Part shown: in pieces, positions 1 to 9,310 of the stretch
Layout: each line of letters opens with the position of its first letter
How positions within the stretch are numbered: the first letter of the stretch is position 1
DNA from: Bacteroidales bacterium
GTDB taxonomy: Bacteria; Bacteroidota; Bacteroidia; Bacteroidales; Tenuifilaceae
Direction of reading: 5' to 3'
Assembly (NCBI GenBank): GCA_025361485.1
Contig: JANYLA010000117.1
Coordinates: forward strand, 1-64,000
DNA length: 64,000 nt
Made by a program: the position numbers and the translations under genes
The notes under the pieces: generated by a model
What the model was told of the DNA's origin: nothing
What the model saw: only the letters and a program-made list of their open reading frames with translations
Database searches by the model: none

Positions 1-140
1 ATAAAATAAAAAGAAAATATCTACAGCAATACCTTGATGAGTTCGTTTACAAACTAAACAGAAGGTATTTTGGTGATAAAATCTTCGATAGGCTCGTGGT
101 AGCAAATATTACAGGATTATGACAGATTACGGATATACAA
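1..140 (+). mobile_element. 3' remnant of an IS1595-family element, including its right terminal repeat
   Basis: The window opens inside an insertion sequence. The reading frame from base 3 resembles the C-terminus of the complete transposase near 18 kb. After its stop, bases 121-139 read on the reverse strand as a version of the left terminal repeat of the complete copy (shared core TGTATATCCG). The element therefore appears to end about 13 bases before the start codon of the S1/P1 nuclease gene. The remainder lies outside the window, so it is unknown whether this copy is intact. Confidence 0.75.
3..122 (+). CDS. IS1595-type (ISXO2-like) transposase, C-terminal part only, 5' end outside window
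   Basis: The frame encodes about 39 residues ending at a TGA at 120-122. It contains YLQQYLDEFVYKLNRRYFG, which aligns with YLQNYLDEFCYKTNRKYFG at the end of the complete transposase at 17152-18093. This block holds the last acidic residue of the ISXO2-like DDE/E core and the asparagine/arginine motif typical of the family. The two copies are clearly diverged, so they are separate family members rather than a recent duplication. The start is not visible. Confidence 0.8.
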   Translation, partial: KIKRKYLQQYLDEFVYKLNRRYFGDKIFDRLVVANITGL

Positions 141-152
141 AAAGAATTTTTT

Positions 153-929
153 ATGAAAATGAAATTATTTCGATTCACATTGCTATTTGTTTTGATTTTT
201 AACATTTCAACCTATTCCTATGGTTGGGGAAAGGTTGGTCATCATATTATTGTTGATGTTGCAAAAACCTATGTGAGTAAAAGTGTACAGGATTCTGTTA
301 CAAAATATCTTGGCGACATGTCATGGGAATCGGCTTCGACATGGATGGATGAGCTGAGGGGAGATTCGAAGTATGACTATATGAAGAAATGGCACTACAT
401 CAATATCGAGAAGGGAAACCAGTATGATACAACCATTGAGAATGGTAGTAATGTTGTTAAGCAATTGGAAATAGCCATTCACAATTTAAAGAACAAATCG
501 AAATTAACAAAAGAGGAAATCGCTCTAAATATTAAGGTTTTATTCCATCTAATGGGTGATTTACACCAACCATTGCATGTCGGTTATGGAAATGATAGGG
601 GTGGAAACGATGTTAAGGTTACCTACAATGGAAAACCATTTAACCTACACCGTATATGGGACACCGATATTATTGAGAGCAAAAAAAATACAACTGAAAA
701 TGTACTGGGTTTACTTTCAAAAACATCTCATCGAAAAATAAAAAAGATAGTAAAGGGCAATATTGTTCAATGGTTCAATCAAAGCCGAGAATCATTAGAC
801 CTTGCTTACGCATATCCTGAAGTAATTAGCGATGATTACATTAATAAATGCTATCCTGTAATCGAGAATCAGCTTTTGATGGGAGGCGTAAGGCTTGGTA
901 ATGTATTGAATGAGGTTTTTAAGAAGTAG
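153..929 (+). CDS. S1/P1-family zinc nuclease, secreted
   Basis: This 258-aa protein belongs to the S1/P1 nuclease family, tri-zinc phosphodiesterases that degrade single-stranded DNA and RNA. A signal peptide (about residues 1-24) would leave Trp25 as the mature N-terminus, which is essential because that residue's amino group binds zinc. The expected ligands are all present: Trp25, His30, Asp66, His81, His132, Asp136, His142, His166 and Asp170, within HLMGDLHQPLH and NLHRIWD. The protein should act in the periplasm or outside the cell for nucleotide scavenging. The start sits about 13 bases after an IS end, so its native promoter may have been displaced; a second in-frame ATG lies at 159. 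A hairpin terminator follows. Confidence 0.92.
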   Translation: MKMKLFRFTLLFVLIFNISTYSYGWGKVGHHIIVDVAKTYVSKSVQDSVTKYLGDMSWESASTWMDELRGDSKYDYMKKWHYINIEKGNQYDTTIENGSNVVKQLEIAIHNLKNKSKLTKEEIALNIKVLFHLMGDLHQPLHVGYGNDRGGNDVKVTYNGKPFNLHRIWDTDIIESKKNTTENVLGLLSKTSHRKIKKIVKGNIVQWFNQSRESLDLAYAYPEVISDDYINKCYPVIENQLLMGGVRLGNVLNEVFKK

Positions 930-955
930 GATAAGAATAATGTTTTACTTTTTAT

Positions 956-983
956 AAGGACGAGGCTAACCTCGTCCTTTGTT
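956..983 (+). terminator. Rho-independent terminator after the S1/P1 nuclease gene
   Basis: A perfect 10-bp stem (AAGGACGAGG / CCTCGTCCTT) with a CTAA loop is followed by a short T-rich stretch. It lies 27 bases after the stop codon. Confidence 0.8.
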
Positions 984-1064
984 TGTTATATGGATTTTGA
1001 AAGTATAGAGAATTATCGAAAAATAAAATTATATTATTTCAAAACTTCTGTTTTTTAAGTGTTC

Positions 1065-1763
1065 TTATTTCTTTTTACTCATTGCCTTTTCGTACTTCTT
1101 CATATCCTTGCCAATAAACTCAGTAGTTTTTGCAGTAAGTTCAGTTTTGAAAGGTTCAAGTAATGAATTGACTGGGAATTTTTCTACGAAATACGCATAA
1201 TCATCACATTTTTGAGTCTTAATTGGCTCTGTTCTATTGTACGCCAGCTGTTCTTGGCCTGTAACTTTTACCTTACCATCTTTAACATAGTATACATTAA
1301 GGTATGCCTGAATGGCCATTGAGTTCATTTTGCCGGTTTGTGACATATTAACTACATATTCACCCCAAACCTGCACATAAAACATCAATGGTTCATTCAA
1401 TGCTATCCAATCGGGTTCGCCCTTCATTATCCCTGATGTTTTAAGCGGAACTGCAGCAAAGTCGCCGGCAACAAAGGAGGTAGTATTAAACCCTTTATTC
1501 AACATATCTACAAACCCATTTACAACATCAACATACTCTGCTGGCAATGGTGTGGTTTCACCAAAAGCCTCACATCCTGTCCCGGGCATGTTACTACCAA
1601 CTGGAGGAGTTGTGTGTGGCACATGGGCAAATGGGGAAATCTTGAAATAGACTTTAACTGTTTTAGCCTCATCAATCCTTTCTTTCAAGGTTTGACCAGT
1701 TACATTCAAAATAATGCTCGATAAAATTATCAAAGCAAATGAAAATTTTAATAAATTTTTCAT
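1065..1763 (-). CDS. Hypothetical exported protein
   Basis: I do not recognise this family. From the ATG at 1763 the product is 232 aa with a clear signal peptide (a hydrophobic stretch after MKNLLKF, cleavage near Thr-Gly-Gln). An upstream TTG at 1769 would add only two residues. The mature part is soluble-looking, without repeats or membrane helices, has two cysteines and ends in a lysine-rich tail. It probably resides in the periplasm. It stands alone between a convergent nuclease gene and a leftward membrane gene. Confidence 0.75.
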   Translation of the reverse strand: MKNLLKFSFALIILSSIILNVTGQTLKERIDEAKTVKVYFKISPFAHVPHTTPPVGSNMPGTGCEAFGETTPLPAEYVDVVNGFVDMLNKGFNTTSFVAGDFAAVPLKTSGIMKGEPDWIALNEPLMFYVQVWGEYVVNMSQTGKMNSMAIQAYLNVYYVKDGKVKVTGQEQLAYNRTEPIKTQKCDDYAYFVEKFPVNSLLEPFKTELTAKTTEFIGKDMKKYEKAMSKKK

Positions 1764-1930
1764 ACACAATAGGGATTAGTTAGTATTTAAAGGCAAAAAA
1801 TAAAATAGAAAAAGAGCAATGACTTATAGAAAGGCGGATGAGAAAAAATGAGTGTGAGAATTTGATTAGACACAATTTCCAAAGAAATTGTTCATTATTC
1901 ATTTATTATGTGGTGATTTATGTCAACAAT

Positions 1931-1952
1931 AAAATTGATAAAAATCAATTTT
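1931..1952 (-). terminator. Possible terminator downstream of the DUF998 gene
   Basis: A 9-bp AT-rich inverted repeat (AAAATTGAT / ATCAATTTT) with an AAAA loop lies 47 bases beyond the DUF998 stop codon. The stem has almost no G/C, so it may be weak. A second small palindrome (ACAATTTC / GAAATTGT) lies at 1872-1891. Confidence 0.35.
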
Positions 1953-1998
1953 TGTTTGAAGTGGAATATTAAAAGATAGATTTAGATAATTTTTTATT

Positions 1999-2586
1999 CT
2001 ATCCCAATAATTTTTGGTTTTGATTTAACCTGTTAAAGTTATAGCCTAGATATATAAACCATACCGACCAACCAATATGAAAGAATCGTTGCTTTAATCC
2101 AAGGTAATCTCCTAGAAAATTAGGCCAATACGTTGAGAAACCAAATGACATAATTAGAAAGCAAATAATCGACATTAATTTGATACTTGGTAGCCCTTTC
2201 TTCCAAAGGATTAAACTTAATAATGGAGATAAAAACAATAGAATAGATGGCATTCCCATTAGTAGATGTAACCGCTGTGGATATGGGAACAATCCTGCAC
2301 CAGCAATTGAAAAAGAATATGATAGAATTAATAAAACAGGGATGGTATTCAAGCCAATCTTTTTGCACTCTTTGTATAATTCAATAACAAATAAAACACT
2401 AAGGATTGAGCATAAAACTAATCCAACTGTAAATATATATTGAGTGCTTGTTCCCAATTCCCCCAATTCGCTAACCATTCGCGTAAGGTGGTTATAGTCA
2501 CCCATTATAAAACCGCAAATAATAGTAGTAATAAAGAAAACGAGCGGAATGCTAATTCCAATAATTAGCAGATATTTTTTATTCAT
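1999..2586 (-). CDS. DUF998 family integral membrane protein
   Basis: This 195-aa protein has about six hydrophobic helices and the pattern of DUF998 proteins: an N-terminal helix, then a NHLTRMVSELGELGT segment in the first loop, then alternating helices. The biochemical role of the family is unknown. The gene starts only 4 bases after the stop of the upstream leftward membrane gene, so the two are probably co-transcribed. Confidence 0.75.
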   Translation of the reverse strand: MNKKYLLIIGISIPLVFFITTIICGFIMGDYNHLTRMVSELGELGTSTQYIFTVGLVLCSILSVLFVIELYKECKKIGLNTIPVLLILSYSFSIAGAGLFPYPQRLHLLMGMPSILLFLSPLLSLILWKKGLPSIKLMSIICFLIMSFGFSTYWPNFLGDYLGLKQRFFHIGWSVWFIYLGYNFNRLNQNQKLLG

Positions 2587-2590
2587 TATT

Positions 2591-3397
2591 TTACAACGAC
2601 TTAAATTCTTTCAATACAAGTTCAAGGTCATGAATAGGTTTTAATGAAATCTCGGTTCCACTTTCGCCATTATGATTATAATCAAATGGATTATCGAGGT
2701 CTTTTATTAAGAAGACCATATAAGTTATTAGGAATGTAACGAGCAGAGTAAGAAATAGTGATGCGTAAAATGGTTCAATTCTTATCATTATCAAACCTAA
2801 GCCAGTTAAAAATCCCATGGCCTCAACAATGGCATAGGCAGAGCCTATAAAATCTGTATCCCGAATAGTGTCAATTCTTAATATTATTTTACGGATATTG
2901 TTCTGCTCATTCTTCATTCTTATAATGTAGGCCGCTTGAATTCCCTCTTTGTCGAGTTCAACAAAAAAGTCATTCATCAAACTAATTTTATTTAGTAGCG
3001 AATGGGTTCGTTCTTTCTTATAAAACCAGTCCATCAATGAGTTTAAGAATGATTTTTGAAACTCAATAAATTTAAGCGCAGTATCAGAATTTTTACTTTT
3101 GTATATTGTGTAAGCATCATCGAATAATGTTTTCAGAGAGGCGGTTATCTCGCTTGGAATTTTCTCGCTCTCCTTGTAATCTGAAAGAACCCCAGTAATA
3201 AGAAAACCGATAAGGAATATTGTACCAGCCACTAAGCTTGTGAAAAGGGCATTTAACTCCATGTATTCTAATTCATATCTATGAGCAATAAATTTTAAGA
3301 GTGCTATTGCTAATACTAATGGCAAAACTTTGAAAGCGATTGACCACTTCTTCCAAATGCTTTGTTTTGATTTTACGAATATCTCCTGTGGATTCAT
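2591..3397 (-). CDS. Bestrophin-like (DUF4239-type) membrane protein
   Basis: The 268-aa product has two hydrophobic helices near residues 25-75, a central charged helical region of about 110 residues, and a second pair of helices near 185-230. This is followed by a DLDNPFDY motif that resembles the segment after the last helix in DUF4239/bestrophin-like proteins. By that resemblance it may form an oligomeric channel, but this is inference. It precedes the DUF998 gene by 4 bases. Confidence 0.6.
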   Translation of the reverse strand: MNPQEIFVKSKQSIWKKWSIAFKVLPLVLAIALLKFIAHRYELEYMELNALFTSLVAGTIFLIGFLITGVLSDYKESEKIPSEITASLKTLFDDAYTIYKSKNSDTALKFIEFQKSFLNSLMDWFYKKERTHSLLNKISLMNDFFVELDKEGIQAAYIIRMKNEQNNIRKIILRIDTIRDTDFIGSAYAIVEAMGFLTGLGLIMIRIEPFYASLFLTLLVTFLITYMVFLIKDLDNPFDYNHNGESGTEISLKPIHDLELVLKEFKSL

Positions 3398-3437
3398 AAA
3401 TTAGTAAATTTAAACGAGTTATCTCAATTACACAATT

Positions 3438-4742
3438 CTAATTTTGTTTATCGAGTTTAAAGAATTTTATCAGCAAGAATAAAGCGCTAAGCGCTCCAAT
3501 CATAATTGCAATACCAATCATTTCAGGTGTGGTTAAATTCGAAAGGAACCACAATATAGTGATAATGGAAAGAATTGGAACAGTATATCCACCAGGGATT
3601 TTAAATGTTGAGGAATCATCATCTTTTCGCTGCCTTAATTTGATTACTGATAGGGCTACACCCATATAAACTAGCAGAACTGATGATGATGAGAAAATGG
3701 CTAGCTGTTTAAACTCACCTGTTATGGAAAAAAAACACGACAAAGCAATATAGATAATTACAGCTATATAGGGTGTTGCAAATTTGGAATGAACGACTGA
3801 TAAGGGTTTAATAGGAATTACACGGTCTTTTGCCGAACGGAATAAAACTCTTGGCATGTTTAGCGTATCGCTGCTTAAATATCCGAACATCGAAATGGCA
3901 GCACCCGCAATCATAATGGTTATTCCTACGGGACCCATAATTCGCTTGGCCACTTCGGCTAATGGAGCTGATTTATAGCTCGAGAATGAATCACCTAGTA
4001 TACCTTGTGAAACAAGTTGTACTGCGATGTAGACCAACAGAATGATTAGAAAGCTCAGCATAATCCCTTTTGGTACCGTTTTTTTTGGGTTTTTAACCTC
4101 GCCACCAACACTTAAACTACTTTCTGCACCTTGAAATGCAAAGAATAGAATAAGTGAAATCTTCCCGATATCGTTTAAAGCGGGTGCCTGCTTCCAAAGC
4201 AAATTCTCAAATGCAATTTGTGTTGAGCCCCAAATTATTAATAGCAGTAATGGTGCTAGTTTGGCTATGGTTGTAAATTTAATAAGCGCAATTCCCTTTT
4301 TTACGCCAATTACGTTAATGGTAGCGAGTCCGCCGAACAGCGCAATAAAGAAGCCTGCCCTAAATAGAGGCTCAGTAAATATCGGGAATAGATAGGCTAA
4401 AGTATTGGCAAGTGCATTGGCAACTGCAGCAGTAGCCATTAATGATGTGCCAAAAATTAGCATGTTGGTTGCCAGAAAACCAAAATACTTACCAAATGAC
4501 ACTTCGATGTAAGCGTATGCGCCACCTGTAGTTGTTACTTTGCTTCCTGCTTCAGCAAAACAAAGCATAATGATTGTAATAAGAAATCCGCAAAAAAGGT
4601 AGGCTAGAATCCCTGCTGAACCCAAACCCTCACTAACAAGAGCAGGTAAAACAAAAATTCCAGAACCGATTACAATATTGATAATATTTGATGTAAAACC
4701 CCAAAGGCCAATATCACGTTTTAACCCTTCTTCAGTGCTCAT
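3438..4742 (-). CDS. APC-superfamily amino acid permease
   Basis: This 434-aa membrane protein has about twelve hydrophobic helices. Helix 1 carries the unwound glycine motif IGSGIFVLPA, which in the APC superfamily contacts the substrate amino or carboxyl group. The next segment has GGAYAYIEVSFG, also diagnostic. It should import or exchange amino acids by proton or solute coupling. The substrate cannot be assigned; the length fits the smaller APC permeases. It lies 29 bases downstream of the PpsR-like gene on the same strand. Confidence 0.88.
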   Translation of the reverse strand: MSTEEGLKRDIGLWGFTSNIINIVIGSGIFVLPALVSEGLGSAGILAYLFCGFLITIIMLCFAEAGSKVTTTGGAYAYIEVSFGKYFGFLATNMLIFGTSLMATAAVANALANTLAYLFPIFTEPLFRAGFFIALFGGLATINVIGVKKGIALIKFTTIAKLAPLLLLIIWGSTQIAFENLLWKQAPALNDIGKISLILFFAFQGAESSLSVGGEVKNPKKTVPKGIMLSFLIILLVYIAVQLVSQGILGDSFSSYKSAPLAEVAKRIMGPVGITIMIAGAAISMFGYLSSDTLNMPRVLFRSAKDRVIPIKPLSVVHSKFATPYIAVIIYIALSCFFSITGEFKQLAIFSSSSVLLVYMGVALSVIKLRQRKDDDSSTFKIPGGYTVPILSIITILWFLSNLTTPEMIGIAIMIGALSALFLLIKFFKLDKQN

Positions 4743-4771
4743 AATAATAAATATGTTTTATTGCTATTTTA

Positions 4772-5617
4772 TTATTTATTTAAACCATGAATTACTCTTC
4801 TTTCGTCGATTTCGAATCTTTCTTGAAGCATATGAACAATTTCATTGGCAGTTGATTCTATAGGCTTATCGGTTACGTCAATAACTGTAAACCGACCACG
4901 CCTGAAAATTTTTTCAGCCATTTCAAGCTCATCATTGATAGTATTAATATTTAAATATGATTCTGAGTTGAAACTACCCATTTGGGTAACCCGTCTTTTC
5001 CTTTGTGCGATTAAACTTGAGGGGTCGATGGTTAGACCGAAAACACGTTTTTCATCAATATTAAATAGCTCCTCGGGTGGAGGAATATCCTTAACTAAAG
5101 AGACATTTGCAACTTTCCATCCGAACATGGCAAGATAGACGCTTAGAGGAGTTTTTCCTGTTCGCGATATTCCTGTAAGAATTATATCAGCTTGTGAAAG
5201 TTTTCGAACATTCATGCCATCGTCTGTTGATAGTGAAAATTCTATAGCAGAGACTCTATCAAAGTAATCCTGATTTATCTTTCGATAAAGGCCTGGAACC
5301 TGAATTGGTTCTGCACCTAAAGCTTCGGTTAGGTAATCGGAGATTTGACCCATGAGGTCAAACTGCACCACATTGTGCATTAGGCAAAGTGAGGTTAGCG
5401 TTTCGCGCATGCGTTTATTAACCATGGTATGGACAATAACTCCATTGGTCTCCTTTACCTTTAGAACAATGCTCAGCGCTTTATCTTCGGTATGCAAATC
5501 CGATACGATGGTGGTAGGCACCTTGAAGTCGGGGAATTGTGCAAGTATCGATTTTACAACATTTTCACCTGCAAGCCCTTTTCCTCCCGAAACTATATAG
5601 ATATGCGGAGTCCCCAT
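4772..5617 (-). CDS. PEP synthase / pyruvate phosphate dikinase regulatory protein (PpsR/RP family, DUF299)
   Basis: The family holds bifunctional kinase/pyrophosphorylases that switch PEP synthase or pyruvate phosphate dikinase off and on by phosphorylating a threonine next to the catalytic histidine. The 281-aa length is normal. The P-loop GISRTGKT lies at residues 149-156 and is followed by PLSVYLA, the family signature. Whether the target is PEP synthase or the dikinase cannot be read from the sequence. The role would be control of gluconeogenic carbon flow. Confidence 0.85.
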   Translation of the reverse strand: MGTPHIYIVSGGKGLAGENVVKSILAQFPDFKVPTTIVSDLHTEDKALSIVLKVKETNGVIVHTMVNKRMRETLTSLCLMHNVVQFDLMGQISDYLTEALGAEPIQVPGLYRKINQDYFDRVSAIEFSLSTDDGMNVRKLSQADIILTGISRTGKTPLSVYLAMFGWKVANVSLVKDIPPPEELFNIDEKRVFGLTIDPSSLIAQRKRRVTQMGSFNSESYLNINTINDELEMAEKIFRRGRFTVIDVTDKPIESTANEIVHMLQERFEIDERRVIHGLNK

Positions 5618-5718
5618 ATTTGATAATTTTTATCATCAAATATAGTTTTTAAATAGAATTAAGAGTTGGGTTGTTTTGTCTTTTTTGATGCTTGACTAAA
5701 GTAATGGTTTCGACCAAT

Positions 5719-6273
5719 TCATTTTTTAAGCCAAGCAGGCTTATGATCAATTACTTTCTTTAGTATTGAGCAACTTTCAACATGCGCACCACCTAGATAA
5801 CCGGCACTCATTAGAAACTCATTTACAATCTCACCTCCTGTAAATTTGAATGTTTTTTTAAATAGTTTAGTCCATTCCAATTTTGTTTTGGGATGATGAT
5901 GGTCTAGCCATTTCTTAAATGAACCAAACTCCTTTTGGAGTTGTAAAACTACATTGGCATTATGGATTGCAGCATCAACCTTTAAACGATTACGAATAAT
6001 TCCCGCATCATTTAATAAACGCTGTCTATCAGCATCTTTATATGATGCAACCTTTTTAACATCAAAGTTGTGAAATGCTTTCCTGAAGTTTTGCTGCTTG
6101 TTTAAAATGGTTGTCCAGTTGAGGCCTGCTTGGTTAATTTCGAGTATTAAGCGTTCAAATAGCCCATTATCATCATCAATAGGAAACCCGTATGCAATAT
6201 CGTGATAAATACGATGAACATTCGACTTATCGAGATGCTCAACTGCTTCGCAGTATGATTTTGGTTTTTCCAT
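5719..6273 (-). CDS. tag: DNA-3-methyladenine glycosylase I (Tag family)
   Basis: The 184-aa protein aligns well with E. coli Tag: YHDIAYGFP near residue 23, LFERLILEINQAGLNW, the FDVKKVA segment and DAGIIRNRLK. The zinc-snap ligands are retained as Cys8, His24, His164 and Cys168. Tag excises 3-methyladenine from alkylated DNA in base excision repair. It lies 18 bases downstream of the SDR gene on the same strand. Confidence 0.9.
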   Translation of the reverse strand: MEKPKSYCEAVEHLDKSNVHRIYHDIAYGFPIDDDNGLFERLILEINQAGLNWTTILNKQQNFRKAFHNFDVKKVASYKDADRQRLLNDAGIIRNRLKVDAAIHNANVVLQLQKEFGSFKKWLDHHHPKTKLEWTKLFKKTFKFTGGEIVNEFLMSAGYLGGAHVESCSILKKVIDHKPAWLKK

Positions 6274-6291
6274 ATTTCATAAAACAGCTAA

Positions 6292-7218
6292 TTATTTATA
6301 CTCACTTAAAATCTCTTTAATCCCATCTTTCAATGATGTTACTTTAAAGTTAGGGAAACGGACATTGAATTTTGAGCAATCAAAGATATAATCCTGCTCC
6401 CATTGGTACATCAATTCGACAACTTCTTTTATAAATGGATTAAATAGCCCCGACATTCTTATCATCCACTTTTTGATTATGGTATAATTCAGCTCTTCAC
6501 CTTTTATTGTAGAACAAAGAGTTACAAATTGTTTTGTTGTTAAACGATTTGTGTCGCAGGGCAAGTGCCATGTTTGATTGTACGCATCGGGTGTATTGCC
6601 AAGCAGTGCTGTTGCTCGTGCTGCATCGGGCGAATATATTAATGTTCGTAATGTAGAATCGTTCACGAGCACTTGCACCTTTTTACCCTTTTTGACATTA
6701 TAAAAAATGGTAGAGTTTGTACCGCTTTTAGTATTACGAGGACCATAGAATTCAGGTGCTCGGCAAATCATGGCGTTAATTGTTTTGTTCTTTATTTCAT
6801 CTAAAAGCATTTGAGTAATCTTTCCACGTACTTTCCCTTTTATGCTAATGGCATTAAATGGTGTTTCTTCGGTCATGGTGCCTTTTACCTGCCCATACAT
6901 GTAAACATTATCGAAGAATACAAGTTTGGCATTGTGAGCCTTACAAGCATCAATTACATTTCGCATTATAATTGGCCATTGCTCTGCCCAAATCTTTGAA
7001 TTGTATGGTAATCCAGCAGTAAAATAGACTATTTCAGAACCCTTAACGGCATTTAAGGTTTGCATATTATCTAATAAGTCTGCCGAAAATAGCTCATCGG
7101 TTTCATTTATCTTTTTAGGATTTCTGCTTACCAAACGAATTTCTTTGGTATAGTTCAGATATAACTCTTTTGCAAGTTCATTAGCAATTATGCCATTTGC
7201 ACCTAAAATAGTTTGCAT
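6292..7218 (-). CDS. NAD(P)-dependent epimerase/dehydratase-like (extended SDR) protein
   Basis: The 308-aa protein begins with a Rossmann nucleotide-binding motif (LGANGIIANELA, where the usual third glycine is alanine). It carries an FFDNVYMYG segment where extended SDRs usually have their catalytic tyrosine, then APEFYGPR and LRTLIYSPDAARA, as in epimerases. The YxxxK catalytic pair is not clearly present, so it may be an atypical or non-catalytic NAD(P)-binding member. Substrate unknown. It is the first gene of the leftward tag pair. Confidence 0.75.
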   Translation of the reverse strand: MQTILGANGIIANELAKELYLNYTKEIRLVSRNPKKINETDELFSADLLDNMQTLNAVKGSEIVYFTAGLPYNSKIWAEQWPIIMRNVIDACKAHNAKLVFFDNVYMYGQVKGTMTEETPFNAISIKGKVRGKITQMLLDEIKNKTINAMICRAPEFYGPRNTKSGTNSTIFYNVKKGKKVQVLVNDSTLRTLIYSPDAARATALLGNTPDAYNQTWHLPCDTNRLTTKQFVTLCSTIKGEELNYTIIKKWMIRMSGLFNPFIKEVVELMYQWEQDYIFDCSKFNVRFPNFKVTSLKDGIKEILSEYK

Positions 7219-7529
7219 CTTTTTTTATTTAATAGTTATTAATATCAACACTTTTCATGGTATAAGGTTCTGTGGAAATGCAAAATATACTTAAAAAATG
7301 AATTGCATACCTCCAAGCTATTATCTAACTAAGATTTTTATTAATTACAGTATTTTTCTATTATTTTATTTGATTCAGAAATAAAAATATGTTGGAACTT
7401 TCTCTTAAACTGAATATTGTGTTTGATTGCTATTTGTTCGATTATCAATAAATATTATTTAATCTAACTTTTTAGCTGATTAATTCGTAAAGGAACTTAA
7501 ATTGTAGGTCTAACTTAAATAAATAGCCT
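7219..7529. other. Divergent intergenic region with no gene
   Basis: This 311-base AT-rich gap separates the leftward SDR gene from the rightward chemoreceptor gene and must hold both promoters. I see several TTTG tetramers but no convincing complete promoter pair, no small ORF and no strong hairpin. Confidence 0.5.
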
Positions 7530-8648
7530 ATGTCACGAGGTATAATGGAAGTTATTGCAATACTAATAGTTGCCTTACCAATAGGGTTAATTGCAGTTCG
7601 ATACTATTTCAAAGGTTCAATCCTATATCTTATTGGTTCCCTATGGTTAACCTCATGGGTTATACTTGATGTAACGGTAAATTTGAAGTTTTTATATCCA
7701 AGTATTTTTCCTGCTTATATAACAACACCATCTATTATTATTATGGGCGTTTGGATGCTTTCATATGTTGCCAAAAAGGTCCGTAAACCTTTGGATGAAT
7801 CTATTTCTGCTTTACAAAAGTTAAGCGAGGGTGACTTAAGAGTTTCCATTAAAGATGAACTTATTACGGGTAACGATGAGCTTGCCCGATTAAAACGGTC
7901 TTTGAAGGAACTGAATAGAAAGCTGAACGAAGTAATTGAGGAAATTACGAATGCCTCGCAAGAATTAGAAAGTTCGGGCTCTCAGGTTAGTTCGAGTTCA
8001 ATTCATCTTTCACAGATGTCTTCGGAACAGGCAGCATCTCTCGAAGAAATCTCAAGTTCGATGGAAGAGATTGTATCAAGTATTCATCAAAATGCTGATA
8101 ATGCAGTACAAACAGAAAAGATTGCAGTTGCAACAAGTAAGAATTTAGAGGAGGGTGTTACATCAACCAATATTGCGCTTGATTCATTGAATAGCATTGC
8201 ACAGAAAATAACTATAATAAATGATATTGCTTTTCAAACCAATCTTTTGGCTTTAAATGCTGCGGTTGAAGCAGCAAGGGCAGGCGAGCATGGTCGTGGA
8301 TTTGCTGTTGTGGCATCCGAAGTTCGTCGATTGGCTGAACGTAGCCGTGATGCTGCAAACGATATTATCTCAGTATCGAGCAATGGTGCGGCTATTTCGG
8401 GGAAAGCCAAAACGCTTATGAATAATAATCTTACGGAGATTGTTAAAACAACCGATTTAATTCGTGAAATATCTGCCGCTACAATTGAGCAGCGCTCAGG
8501 CACCGAGCAGGTAAACTCAGCTGTTCAACAGTTAAATACAATAACTCAGCAAAACGCATCCTCATCGGAGGAGCTAGCCGCAAGTGCCGAAGAGTTAAAT
8601 GGTAAAGCGAAACAGCTTACTGAAATGATATCGTTCTTTAGAACATAG
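7530..8648 (+). CDS. Methyl-accepting chemotaxis protein without a large periplasmic sensor
   Basis: The 372-aa protein has about three N-terminal hydrophobic helices (residues 5-78) with very short loops. A HAMP-like linker ([21 protein letters not shown]) and a long methyl-accepting signalling helix follow. The hairpin tip is diagnostic: [19 protein letters not shown], then [15 protein letters not shown]. It would relay signals to CheA/CheW. There is no external ligand-binding domain, so it may sense membrane or cytoplasmic cues. A zinc-binding CZB protein gene lies 3.5 kb downstream. Confidence 0.9.
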   Translation: MSRGIMEVIAILIVALPIGLIAVRYYFKGSILYLIGSLWLTSWVILDVTVNLKFLYPSIFPAYITTPSIIIMGVWMLSYVAKKVRKPLDESISALQKLSEGDLRVSIKDELITGNDELARLKRSLKELNRKLNEVIEEITNASQELESSGSQVSSSSIHLSQMSSEQAASLEEISSSMEEIVSSIHQNADNAVQTEKIAVATSKNLEEGVTSTNIALDSLNSIAQKITIINDIAFQTNLLALNAAVEAARAGEHGRGFAVVASEVRRLAERSRDAANDIISVSSNGAAISGKAKTLMNNNLTEIVKTTDLIREISAATIEQRSGTEQVNSAVQQLNTITQQNASSSEELAASAEELNGKAKQLTEMISFFRT

Positions 8649-8677
8649 ATTTTAGGGTGTAATAATCAGACCGAAGT

Positions 8678-9145
8678 CTAATTATTAGGTTTGTTCCAAA
8701 AGTCGATATCAAGTAAATAGCTTCCATTGGGCTGTTTTCGCCATACATTTATGTACTTTACAGTAACATTGTACAATGAGTCTTTATATATAATTTTAGA
8801 TGAAGCTAATCCCGTTTCATAGATAATATCAATATTTCCATCGATAGTTATAACTTCAGTATTCATTTCAATAACCTTGGATGATTTAAAATCTTCAGCC
8901 CAAAAGGCTTTTATGCTATCGCGCCCGAAGACAAATTTAGCCCCATTCGGACTCAGCTTGGCCGAATCGGAATACATCAACGCTAATCGTTCTGCATCGC
9001 TCGATTTAAAGCAATCGGCAAGCTGAGCATTTCGGCTTTCGACAATATCCTTCATCGCCTCTTTCGATAGTTTTAGCTCTGAATTACTGCATGAACTAAC
9101 CATAAATATGGCTATTGATGATAGTGCTACGATTATTGTTTTCAT
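8678..9145 (-). CDS. Lipoprotein with a DUF4440/SnoaL-like (NTF2) domain
   Basis: The 155-aa product starts with a lipoprotein signal peptide and lipobox (VSSC, Cys19). The mature part resembles the NTF2-like DUF4440 fold: DCFKSSDAERLALMYSDSA, PNGAKFVFGRDSIKAFW and a C-terminal VWRKQPNGSYLLDIDFWN strand. Such domains bind small molecules or act as minor enzymes; no active site can be assigned. It converges with the chemoreceptor gene. Confidence 0.8.
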   Translation of the reverse strand: MKTIIVALSSIAIFMVSSCSNSELKLSKEAMKDIVESRNAQLADCFKSSDAERLALMYSDSAKLSPNGAKFVFGRDSIKAFWAEDFKSSKVIEMNTEVITIDGNIDIIYETGLASSKIIYKDSLYNVTVKYINVWRKQPNGSYLLDIDFWNKPNN

Positions 9146-9310
9146 AAATGATTATTTTGCGATTCAAAATCAGCTTTGATGGTATTTATTGTAATGATTT
9201 ATACTATGACCGTTAATGAAATACTTACCCTATCTTTATTTCTGGTATCAATATTGAGATGAAATTATTTGAATTTTCCTAAATTTGGAATCAGTTTAAA
9301 ACAATCGATT

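Noticed and set aside
9269..9310. TTG start for the caspase-fold protein
   Set aside because: It would put 14 residues before a normal signal peptide; the ATG at 9311 begins directly with it.
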